Origin: Chloroflexota bacterium
Lineage (GTDB): Bacteria; Chloroflexota; Anaerolineae; Promineifilales; Promineifilaceae
Direction of reading: 5' to 3'
Assembly: GCA_024277135.1 (NCBI GenBank)
Contig: JAJRVV010000050.1
Span: forward strand, 1 to 32,185
DNA: 32,185 bases
A program made the translations under genes and the position numbers. The first letter of the stretch is position 1. The number at the start of each line of letters is the position of its first letter. Positions 15,709-22,519 of the stretch are shown here, one piece after another. A model generated the notes under the pieces. That model was not told the DNA's origin. It was given only the letters and a program-made list of their open reading frames with translations, and searched no databases.

Positions 15709-17448
15709 ATGAAACGTGTAGCAGTATTCACCATCTTCATTCTCATCTTTACTGCCATGTTTAGCGTGATGGCAGTTCCGACCGCTCCGGCTGACACGGT
15801 GGCCCTTATCATTCAAGCCGACAGCGCGGAAACGGCCGCCTCTTTGGCCCAGGAATATGGCGGCCAGGTAGATGAGGTATTGTCCATCATCAACGCCGTT
15901 TCCGCCGAAGTGCCGGTGGCGATGGTGGATGAATTGGAAGCAGACGGCCGTGTCGTTTACGTTCATCAAGATTTAGTCGCCACGGTAGCTGATGGCGATG
16001 ATGACCATGATGGCGATGACGATCATGGTCACCATGGTAACCATGATGATGCCGACGAGCCGGAAGACGATAGCTTTACGGTTGACTTCCCGCAAGTCAT
16101 TGGGGCTGATTTGGCTTGGGAAGAAGGCATCAAAGGCAAAGGTATCACCGTCGCTGTGGTGGATACCGGTATCGCCAAAATGGGTTGGAATCGCGGCCGT
16201 GTCATCGCCCGTTACGACGCCCTGGATGATGGCCCGCGCAAAAAAGACCCCAACGGGCACGGCACCATGATGTCCAGTTTCATTGGCAACAAGAAAAAAG
16301 ATGACGTTGGTTACGTTGGTATTGCCCCTAAAGTTAAATTTGTAGATGTCCGCGTCATGGATGAAGAGGGGAAAGGCACTTACACCGACATCGTGGAAGG
16401 GTTGGACTGGGTGCTGACCCACAAAGATGAATACAACATCCGCGTCGTCAACCTCTCGTTGGTGGGCGCTGTCAACAGCCCCTACTGGGCCGATCCCATC
16501 AACCAGGCTGTGGAACGGTTGTGGGAAGCGGGCATCGTCGTGGTTGTGGCTGCTGGCAATGGCGGCCCCGACCCGTTGACGATTTCGGCCCCAGGTAATG
16601 ATCCTTTTGTCATCACGGTGGGGGCATTCACGGATAATTACACGCCGGAAGACAGTGGCGACGATTACATCACGCCGTTCAGCGGCGCCGGCCCTTCGGA
16701 AACAGGCTTTGTGAAGCCGGATGTGGTCGCTCCCGGCGCCCATATGATTGCGCAGGTGAAGAAAAATTCTGCTTGGGCGCAAGCGAATCCTGATGCCAAG
16801 GTCAAAGGGAATTATTATCAGACGGCCGGAACTTCGTCAGCAACGGCCGTGACCACCGGTATCGTGGCTCTGATATTAAACGAAAACCCGGATATGACGC
16901 CCAACGAAGTGAAATATGCTTTGATGGCCGGCGCTCAAGTCGCTTTTTATGAAGACGGCACGCCAGTTTGGAGCATCTTCCAGCAAGGCGCGGGGCGGGT
17001 ATGGGCGCCAACGGCCGTGATGGAACCGGCTGAAGGCGAAGCCAACATCGGCATGATCCCCGGCGAAAAATACGTCGGCCCCATCGCTTACCAGGATGGC
17101 GAGTTCGTCTTCGTCAACGAAAATGGCGAGAAACTTGCCGACATTGAAGGTTACACCTGGTTGGGCGGCTACACCTGGTTGGGCGGCTACACCTGGTTGG
17201 GCGGCTACACCTGGTTGGGCGGCTATACCTGGCTGGGCGGTTACACCTGGCTGGGCGGTTACACCTGGTTGGGCAGCGTCGACTGGCAGCCTCTCGCCGA
17301 AGGCGACGTATGGCAAAGCGGCTATACCTGGCTGGGGACGGATGCCTGGTCTGGCGGCTATACCTGGCTGGGCGGCTATACCTGGTTAGGCGGTTACACC
17401 TGGTTGGGTGGTTATACCTGGTTTGGCTTCGTTGAATATGATGGATAA
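15709..17448 (+). CDS. Subtilisin-like (S8) secreted protease with GYTWLG tail repeats
   Basis: This is a 579-residue secreted serine protease. Residues 1-22 form a signal peptide. Residues about 29-92 look like an I9-type inhibitor propeptide. A stretch extremely rich in Asp and His (about 95-121) follows and may bind metal. The S8 catalytic domain is at about 125-420, with Asp152 in VVDTGI, His184 in NGHGT, the oxyanion Asn284 in AAGNGG and Ser376 in GTSSAT (usually GTSMA). The C-terminus (481-573) contains twelve GYTW(L/F)G units in three groups. The ATG at 15709 has TAGGAGT upstream. A strong terminator follows at 17483. A membrane histidine kinase lies downstream. Secretion route and substrate are unknown. 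Confidence 0.93.
   Translation: MKRVAVFTIFILIFTAMFSVMAVPTAPADTVALIIQADSAETAASLAQEYGGQVDEVLSIINAVSAEVPVAMVDELEADGRVVYVHQDLVATVADGDDDHDGDDDHGHHGNHDDADEPEDDSFTVDFPQVIGADLAWEEGIKGKGITVAVVDTGIAKMGWNRGRVIARYDALDDGPRKKDPNGHGTMMSSFIGNKKKDDVGYVGIAPKVKFVDVRVMDEEGKGTYTDIVEGLDWVLTHKDEYNIRVVNLSLVGAVNSPYWADPINQAVERLWEAGIVVVVAAGNGGPDPLTISAPGNDPFVITVGAFTDNYTPEDSGDDYITPFSGAGPSETGFVKPDVVAPGAHMIAQVKKNSAWAQANPDAKVKGNYYQTAGTSSATAVTTGIVALILNENPDMTPNEVKYALMAGAQVAFYEDGTPVWSIFQQGAGRVWAPTAVMEPAEGEANIGMIPGEKYVGPIAYQDGEFVFVNENGEKLADIEGYTWLGGYTWLGGYTWLGGYTWLGGYTWLGGYTWLGGYTWLGSVDWQPLAEGDVWQSGYTWLGTDAWSGGYTWLGGYTWLGGYTWLGGYTWFGFVEYDG
17149..17427 (+). repeat. Tandem 18-bp repeats encoding GYTWLG
   Basis: Seven consecutive 18-base units (17149-17274) encode GYTWLG. 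After a 45-base insert comes one unit at 17320-17337, then TDAWSG, then four units at 17356-17427 with the last reading GYTWFG. The nucleotide units differ mostly at third codon positions (GGC/GGT, TAC/TAT, TTG/CTG). This points to tandem duplication held in frame under selection on the peptide. Confidence 0.95.
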
Positions 17449-17482
17449 GTTCAAACTGCAAAGAACACGTTAAAGCGTTCTC

Positions 17483-17522
17483 AAGTCCCCATGATCTCCT
17501 ATAGGCATCATGGGGACTTTTC
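17483..17522 (+). terminator. Rho-independent terminator after the S8 protease
   Basis: AGTCCCCATGAT (17484-17495) and ATCATGGGGACT (17507-17518) form a perfect 12-bp stem followed by a short T-run. Confidence 0.85.
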
Positions 17523-17586
17523 ATTAGAATAGGTCTGACTAACTGATGTGAAGCTATATCAACATGATTCAAGTCCAGCAAAATCA

Positions 17587-19050
17587 ATGAATCGCTTGCG
17601 GCAAATTTATTCCATTCTCATTTCCCTATCAGGCATCGCCCTCATCGTCTGGGGCATGATACAGTTAGGCGATTTTTCCCCACTCAGAACATTCCTCTTA
17701 CTCGTTCTCCTCGCCGTTTTATCACAAACGTCAATGACTGCATTTGTGGGCGGCACTTCTGGGGTTTCTGTCAGTTCAGCCATCAGTCTGGCAACAGCTT
17801 CCTTGTTTGGCCCTGTCGCTGGCGCTATGGTAGCGGCCATGGCCGAAGCGGGATTTTGGGCTTATCGTGTCTACACTAAACAAATAGGCAACCGGGATCG
17901 TCAAGCGCTCATCGAACTTCTGGGCGTCAATGTGGGCATGAACAGCTTGGCCATCTTCCTGGCTGGCCTCACCTACCATTTTGTTTTAGACCAGCTTGGC
18001 CCCGCCACTTTTCTCGGCCAGACCATTCCCTGGTTAACGGCCGCGCTCGTTGGCGATCAAGTCAACCTGTGGCTTCTGTCCATCATCATCTTCCTGGCGC
18101 ACGGCCCCAAACCCAGCGATACCTGGAAAGAGAACCGGTGGGCCATTCCCATTAACGTGCTGGTCATGAGCGTGGGCGGCGGCTTGTTGTCCGTCGCTGT
18201 CAGCCAGTTCGATCTGCTGGGCATCGCCATTTTCTTCCTCCCCATCATCCTTTCCGCCTACTCCTTCCGTCTTTATGTCAGCCAGACAAAAAAGCAGATG
18301 GATCAACTGGAAGAACTGGTTGAGTCGCGCACCCGCGACTTGGCGACAGCCAACGAAGAGTTGGCGGAACTCAGTCGTGACAAGGATGCCTTCTTGGCTG
18401 TTCTCACCCATGATATGCGCACGCCGCTCACCAGCATCAAAGGATATGCCAGCATCCTCCGCGACCGCGACCTGGGACGAGACCAGCAGACGCACATCGC
18501 CAAAATCATTTTGCGCAGCGAAGAGAATCTACTAGAAATTGTTAACAACATCCTGGATATCGAGAAGTTGCAATCCGGCACCCCCATCTTGCTGGAACGC
18601 AACGAATTTGACCTGGCTTTGCTGGTTAAATCGGCCGCCGAACCACTCGAATCCCTGGCAATGGAGAAAAACATCACCCTCTGCTATGATGAAGTGCCAT
18701 CGCCAGTGATGGTGACGGCCGATGAAAGGAAGATTCAGCGCGTCTTAACCAATCTCATTTCCAACGCGATCAAATACACGCCGGAAGGGGGAGAAGTCAC
18801 AGTAGGCACACGACTTAAGGGGAGTTATGCGCTCTTTGAAGTGGTTGATACTGGTTATGGCATCCCGGAAGATGAATTGCCCCACATTTTTGAAAGGTTC
18901 CGCCGGGTCAAGCGGCATCAAAAAGTAGCGGTGGGCACGGGCCTGGGCCTGGCAATCGTCAAGAGCCTGGTTGACGCCCATGACGGCGAAATCTCTGTCG
19001 TCAGCCAGGAAGAGGTGGGCAGCGCCTTCACTGTAAAACTGCCGGTTTGA
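17587..19050 (+). CDS. Membrane sensor histidine kinase
   Basis: This is a complete transmitter-type kinase of 487 residues from the ATG at 17587; an in-frame GTG at 17548 would add 13, and neither start has a clear Shine-Dalgarno. A hydrophobic sensor with about six membrane segments covers residues 7-229 and resembles MASE1- or biotin-transporter-like modules. A coiled coil (about 232-265, QLEELVESRTRDLATANEEL) leads to the HisKA domain with His275 in AVLTHDMRTPLTSI. The HATPase_c domain follows, with NLISNAIKYT, DTGYGIPEDEL and GTGLGLAIV. All catalytic boxes are intact. No response regulator gene is adjacent, so the partner is elsewhere. It shares little with the His-less sensor upstream. 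A terminator closes the gene. Confidence 0.92.
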   Translation: MNRLRQIYSILISLSGIALIVWGMIQLGDFSPLRTFLLLVLLAVLSQTSMTAFVGGTSGVSVSSAISLATASLFGPVAGAMVAAMAEAGFWAYRVYTKQIGNRDRQALIELLGVNVGMNSLAIFLAGLTYHFVLDQLGPATFLGQTIPWLTAALVGDQVNLWLLSIIIFLAHGPKPSDTWKENRWAIPINVLVMSVGGGLLSVAVSQFDLLGIAIFFLPIILSAYSFRLYVSQTKKQMDQLEELVESRTRDLATANEELAELSRDKDAFLAVLTHDMRTPLTSIKGYASILRDRDLGRDQQTHIAKIILRSEENLLEIVNNILDIEKLQSGTPILLERNEFDLALLVKSAAEPLESLAMEKNITLCYDEVPSPVMVTADERKIQRVLTNLISNAIKYTPEGGEVTVGTRLKGSYALFEVVDTGYGIPEDELPHIFERFRRVKRHQKVAVGTGLGLAIVKSLVDAHDGEISVVSQEEVGSAFTVKLPV

Positions 19051-19063
19051 CATCAATCTAAGA

Positions 19064-19100
19064 AGCAAAAAAGGACGGCCGCGCGGCCGTCCTCTTTTTA
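19064..19100. terminator. Bidirectional terminator between convergent genes
   Basis: The perfect 22-base palindrome AGGACGGCCGC/GCGGCCGTCCT at 19072-19093 is flanked by AAAAAA on the left and CTTTTTA on the right. It can end transcription from both the histidine kinase and thrS. Confidence 0.9.
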
Positions 19101-19119
19101 TTTCGATCAGGTTTGAGCA

Positions 19120-20943
19120 TCACAGTTCTTGCGTCTTGGCGTTGATCTTGGACAAAATTTGTTTTTCAAATTCAGCCAGGGGAACAGCGCCCAGGTCCTC
19201 GTTATTGCGTGTCCGCACTGCCACCGTCCCATCTTCGCTTTCTCTATCGCCAACCACCAGCATATAAGGAGTTTTCTGCAATTGGGCATTGCGAATCTTT
19301 TTATTCATCCGGTCGCCACTGGCATCCACCGCAACGCGGACGCCTTTGGCGCGCAAATCGGCGGCCACCTTTTCAGCATAGGGCAGGTGACGGTCGGTGA
19401 TGGGAACCATCACCACTTGCACCGGGGCCAGCCACAGTGGGAAGGCGCCGGCGTAATGCTCGATCAACACGCCCATGAACCGCTCCATCGAACCTAACAA
19501 GGCGCGGTGAATCATGTACGGCCGATGCGCTTCCCCATCCTGGCCGATATACGTCATATCGAACCGCTCCGGCAAATTAAAATCAAATTGAATCGTACTG
19601 AGCTGCCATTCGCGCCCCAGCGCGTCAATCATTTTCAGATCAATTTTCGGGCCGTAGAACGCCGCGCCGCCTTCGTCAACGTCATAATTGAGTTCAGCGC
19701 GTTCCAAAGCGGCTCTCAGCGCATCTGTTGCCTCCTGCCACCGTTCAGCATCTCCGGCCGATTTTTTCTCGTCGCGCGTAGACAGATAAGCGTGGAATTT
19801 GTCCATGCCAAAGCTGCGTAAAATGTGCAGACAAAAGTTCAGCGCCCGGTCAATTTCGTCCGGCATCTGGTCTTGGCGGCAGAACAAATGGGCATCATCC
19901 TGCGTAAAGCCGCGCACCCGCATCAATCCGTGCATGACGCCGCTACGTTCGTAACGGTACACTGTTCCCCATTCGGCCATGCGTAAGGGCAGGTCGCGGT
20001 AGCTGTGCATCTTGTCCTTGTAAATCATGATGTGAAACGGGCAGTTCATCGGTTTGAGAAAATACTCATCTTCATCAATCTGGATAGCCGAGTACATATC
20101 ATCCTTGTACCAGGTGAGATGGCCGCTTGTCTTCCACAACGTACTGCGCCCGATGTGCGGCGAATAGACCATATCGTAGCCGTTGGCGAGGTGTTCGTTT
20201 TTGCAGAACTCTTCGGCTAGATGGCGCACCAAGCCGCCTTTGGGATGCCAGAGAATCAATCCGCCGCCCACTTCTGGCGATGTGCTGAACAAATCCAGCT
20301 CTTTGCCCAATTTGCGGTGGTCTCGTTTTTTGGCTTCTTCCAGCCGCTCCAGGTAAGCGGCTAATTCTTCTTTGTTGGGCCAGGCCGTGCCGTAGATGCG
20401 CTGCAACTGCGCCCGATTTTCGTCGCCGCGCCAATAGGCGCCGCTGGAACGGAGGATTTTGACGGCGTTGGCCCGTACTTTTTTGGTGAAGGCAACGTGC
20501 GGCCCACGACACAAATCCACAAAGTCCCGGTGCTGGTAAATGCCGACTTCGGTCACTGGTTCGCTGATGGGATTACCGTTTTCGTCCACTTTGCCGGCGG
20601 CCAGTTGGTCAATGAGTTCCAGCTTGTACGGCTCGTCGGCGAAAAACTGCCGCGCTTCGGCAATGGTTTTGCTGGACTGCTCGAATTTGGCGTTCTTTTT
20701 GAGCAGTTTCTTTAGGGTGACTTCGATTTCTTCCAGGTCTTCGGGCAAGAAGGCTCTGGGTTTGCCGTTTTCGTCTTGGCCCAGGTCGAAGTCATAGTAA
20801 AAGCCATCGGCGATGGGCGGGCCGATGGCCAGTTTGGCTTCGGGGAAATGTTCCAGCACGGCCTCGGCCATGACGTGCGCCGCCGAATGGCGGAGGCGGT
20901 ATAGGTCGGACTGTTCGTAAGGGATATTATCGTTTTCGGACAT
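19120..20943 (-). CDS. thrS: Threonyl-tRNA synthetase without TGS domain
   Basis: This class II synthetase of 607 residues charges tRNA-Thr in the cytoplasm. The editing domain carries HSAAH (19-23) and the paired CRGPH (145-149). The catalytic domain has zinc ligands Cys301 (MNCPFH), His352 (DDAHLF) and His479 (MIHRALLGS), motif 2 RYERSGVMHGLMRVRGF and a motif 3 region ending GSMERFMGVLIEH. The C-terminal anticodon-binding domain starts near residue 505 (APVQVVMVPIT). The protein begins directly at the editing domain and lacks the N-terminal TGS domain of longer homologues (642 residues in E. coli). I chose the ATG at 20943 because TTGGAG lies upstream. Expression is probably T-box controlled (21031-21396). 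Confidence 0.97.
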   Translation of the reverse strand: MSENDNIPYEQSDLYRLRHSAAHVMAEAVLEHFPEAKLAIGPPIADGFYYDFDLGQDENGKPRAFLPEDLEEIEVTLKKLLKKNAKFEQSSKTIAEARQFFADEPYKLELIDQLAAGKVDENGNPISEPVTEVGIYQHRDFVDLCRGPHVAFTKKVRANAVKILRSSGAYWRGDENRAQLQRIYGTAWPNKEELAAYLERLEEAKKRDHRKLGKELDLFSTSPEVGGGLILWHPKGGLVRHLAEEFCKNEHLANGYDMVYSPHIGRSTLWKTSGHLTWYKDDMYSAIQIDEDEYFLKPMNCPFHIMIYKDKMHSYRDLPLRMAEWGTVYRYERSGVMHGLMRVRGFTQDDAHLFCRQDQMPDEIDRALNFCLHILRSFGMDKFHAYLSTRDEKKSAGDAERWQEATDALRAALERAELNYDVDEGGAAFYGPKIDLKMIDALGREWQLSTIQFDFNLPERFDMTYIGQDGEAHRPYMIHRALLGSMERFMGVLIEHYAGAFPLWLAPVQVVMVPITDRHLPYAEKVAADLRAKGVRVAVDASGDRMNKKIRNAQLQKTPYMLVVGDRESEDGTVAVRTRNNEDLGAVPLAEFEKQILSKINAKTQEL

Positions 20944-20967
20944 GGTTATCTCCAACTTTCTAAGACT

Positions 20968-21022
20968 AGAGACTGGAGACTGGAGATTGAGAGATGTTTG
21001 CAGTCTCCAATCTCCAGTCTCT
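20968..21022. repeat. GAGACTGGAGAC inverted repeat (copy 2) in the thrS leader
   Basis: AGAGACTGGAGACTGGAGA is followed, after a short loop, by CAATCTCCAGTCTCT, forming a fold-back. It lies between the T-box terminator and the thrS ribosome-binding site and is therefore transcribed as part of the 5' leader. The first copy is at 1010-1053. Confidence 0.75.
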
Positions 21023-21096
21023 AATCTCCTAAAATAAAAACGCCATCACCCGTATTGGGGCGATGGCGCTCGCGATTCCACCCAATTTTAGCGTTC

Positions 21097-21150
21097 AGTT
21101 GTCAGTGTTCAGTACCAACCGAATACTGAACAGTGATTACTGAAAACTCT
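21097..21150. repeat. CAGTATTCAGT-type repeat (copy 1) inside the T-box leader
   Basis: CAGTTGTCAGTGTTCAGTAC and later CCGAATACTGAACAGTG and TTACTGAAAACTCTC belong to the same family as 22445-22502. In the minus-strand RNA it lies between stem I and the antiterminator and can pair with itself (GTTCAGTA with TACTGAAC). Confidence 0.7.
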
Positions 21151-21195
21151 CATTGACGGCCGTTAACGGGGCCAGCCGGGTTTTCTTAATGAGTG

Positions 21196-21219
21196 GGGGC
21201 AGACTGTCAGGTCTGCCCC
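21196..21219. repeat. GGGGCAGAC inverted repeat inside the T-box leader
   Basis: GGGGCAGAC (21196-21204) and GTCTGCCCC (21211-21219) form a perfect 9-bp stem with a 6-base loop. A second small inverted repeat, GGACA...TGTCC, lies beside it at 21224-21246. These extra stems are not part of the usual T-box core. They may be intermediate stems or inserted repeats. Confidence 0.65.
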
Positions 21220-21402
21220 TAGACGGACAAACTAAATAGTCTGTCCTTACCGTTCGGAAAATCACTCTCGGGGGGTTTTCGCTGATTTGTTTTACGGTGA
21301 TGGCTTGCAGCCGACGGCCGTCACTCTCTGTATCGTCTCAAAAAAGCTACTCATCCCGATCAACGTGTTGAAGTGAGATGAATTATTTTGTTGGTAGGAG
21401 CC

Positions 21403-21430
21403 ATTATAAAACAGAGCGCGGCCTTGTCAA
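21403..21430 (-). promoter_or_regulatory. Consensus sigma-70 promoter driving the thrS leader
   Basis: On the minus strand, a perfect TTGACA (complement of 21425-21430), a 16-base spacer and a perfect TATAAT (complement of 21403-21408) precede the T-box leader. The start of transcription is expected near 21396. It is the best promoter match in the window. Confidence 0.9.
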
Positions 21431-21528
21431 GATAAAGCAAAGATGAAGATTGCCGTTGTCAGCTTGCGCGCCACAATCAAAATCTGTACAAATGACCTCT
21501 CTTGCAACTTAAAAACGGAGTAAAAGAT

Positions 21529-22443
21529 ATGTTTAGAGGCATCGCCGACGTTTGTCACAGGTTAGGCCAAGAACAATACATCGCCTCCGAAGAAATCGGC
21601 GCCGTCGTGTATCTGGCGCAATCTTTGTGTAAGCCGGTGTTAGCCGAAGGGCCGGCCGGCGTGGGCAAAACCGAATTGGCCAAGGCGTGGGCGCAAGCCA
21701 CCGGCCGGCCGCTTGTCCGCCTGCAATGCTACGAAGGGCTGGATGAAAGCAAAGCGCTTTACGAATGGGAGTACGCCAAGCAAATGCTGTACACTCAACT
21801 TTTGCGCGATACCCTGCGCCACATCCTCGACGACGTCAACACCCTATCCGAAGCGGCCGACCGGCTGGCCCAAGAAGAGAATGTCTTTTTCTCCGAGAAC
21901 TTCCTCCTGCCCCGCCCCCTCCTCACCGCGCTCATGTCCGACGAGCCGGTACTGCTCCTGATTGATGAAATTGACCGCGCCGATGTGGAATTCGAAGCCT
22001 TTCTGCTGGAAGCGCTGTCCGATTTCCAGGTGAGCGTGCCGGAATTAGGCACCATCCATGCCAAACATCAGCCGATGGTTTTGCTCACCAGCAACAACAC
22101 CCGCGAACTAAGCGAGGCGCTCAAACGACGCTGCCTTTATCTTTATGTGGATTATCCCAGCCACGATGCCGAGTTGAATATCGTGCGCCTGAAAGCGCCC
22201 GATTTGAAGCCGGAACTGGCTCAACAAGCGGTGGCTGTGGTGCATCAACTGCGTAACATGGATTTGCGTAAAGTGCCCAGCATCAGCGAAACGCTGGACT
22301 GGGCGCGGGCGCTGGTCACGCTCAATGCCGATTCGATTGATGAAAAGACGCTCACCAATACGCTCACCGTTCTGCTCAAATATGAAGCGGATGTCACCAA
22401 GGCCAAGCGCATGATGGGGGGCGGCAGCCGGTATGGGCAGTAA
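21529..22443 (+). CDS. MoxR-family AAA+ ATPase (CoxD-like)
   Basis: This is a 304-residue AAA+ ATPase of the MoxR/CoxD type, thought to act as a chaperone that remodels or activates a partner complex together with a VWA protein. Walker A GPAGVGKT is at 41-48, Walker B LLLIDEID at 142-149, and sensor 1 LTSNNTRELSEALKRRC follows at about 182-198. The ATG at 21529 is preceded by CGGAG at 8 nt; an upstream in-frame TTG at 21502 has no site. The CoxE-like VWA gene follows after 76 bases occupied by a repeat, and the pair is the classical MoxR-VWA arrangement. No carbon monoxide dehydrogenase genes are in the window, so the client is unknown. Confidence 0.92.
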   Translation: MFRGIADVCHRLGQEQYIASEEIGAVVYLAQSLCKPVLAEGPAGVGKTELAKAWAQATGRPLVRLQCYEGLDESKALYEWEYAKQMLYTQLLRDTLRHILDDVNTLSEAADRLAQEENVFFSENFLLPRPLLTALMSDEPVLLLIDEIDRADVEFEAFLLEALSDFQVSVPELGTIHAKHQPMVLLTSNNTRELSEALKRRCLYLYVDYPSHDAELNIVRLKAPDLKPELAQQAVAVVHQLRNMDLRKVPSISETLDWARALVTLNADSIDEKTLTNTLTVLLKYEADVTKAKRMMGGGSRYGQ

Positions 22444-22444
22444 T

Positions 22445-22502
22445 CAGTATTCAGTTGGCAGTTCAGTCACCAGTCGGTCACTGAAAACTGAATACTGAAC
22501 AC
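22445..22502. repeat. CAGTATTCAGT inverted repeat (copy 2)
   Basis: CAGTATTCAGTT (22445-22456) and AACTGAATACTG (22486-22497) are exact reverse complements. Between them are GTTCAGTCACCAGTCGGTCA units. It occupies the spacer between the CoxD-like and CoxE-like genes and is transcribed with them if they form an operon. Confidence 0.8.
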
Positions 22503-22519
22503 TGGCAACAGGAGTCGCC

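Larger units (their letters stand above)
21031..21396 (-). promoter_or_regulatory. T-box riboswitch leader of thrS
   Basis: Reading the minus strand from about 21396, a base helix CGTT-GAT-CGGGA pairs with TTCCG-AACG. AGAGAG is followed by a GGCTGCAAGCC-type apical loop, as in T-box stem I. The conserved T-box appears near the 3' end as GGGTGGAATCGCG (complement of 21071-21083, consensus-like TGG-A-CGCG). It runs straight into a terminator hairpin CGCCATC...GATGGCG (21041-21068) followed by TTTTTATTTT (21031-21040). A possible Thr specifier ACC is at 21274-21276. Uncharged tRNA-Thr would stabilise the antiterminator and allow thrS transcription. Dispersed repeats sit between stem I and the T-box. 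The exact specifier is inferred. Confidence 0.8.

Noticed and set aside
17149-17427. 18-bp periodic repeats considered as a CRISPR array
   Set aside because: The units are contiguous, in frame and encode GYTWLG. There are no spacers and no cas genes.
21196-21219. GGGGCAGAC hairpin considered as a separate terminator
   Set aside because: No T-run follows on either strand. It lies within the T-box leader transcript and is more likely a repeat or intermediate stem.
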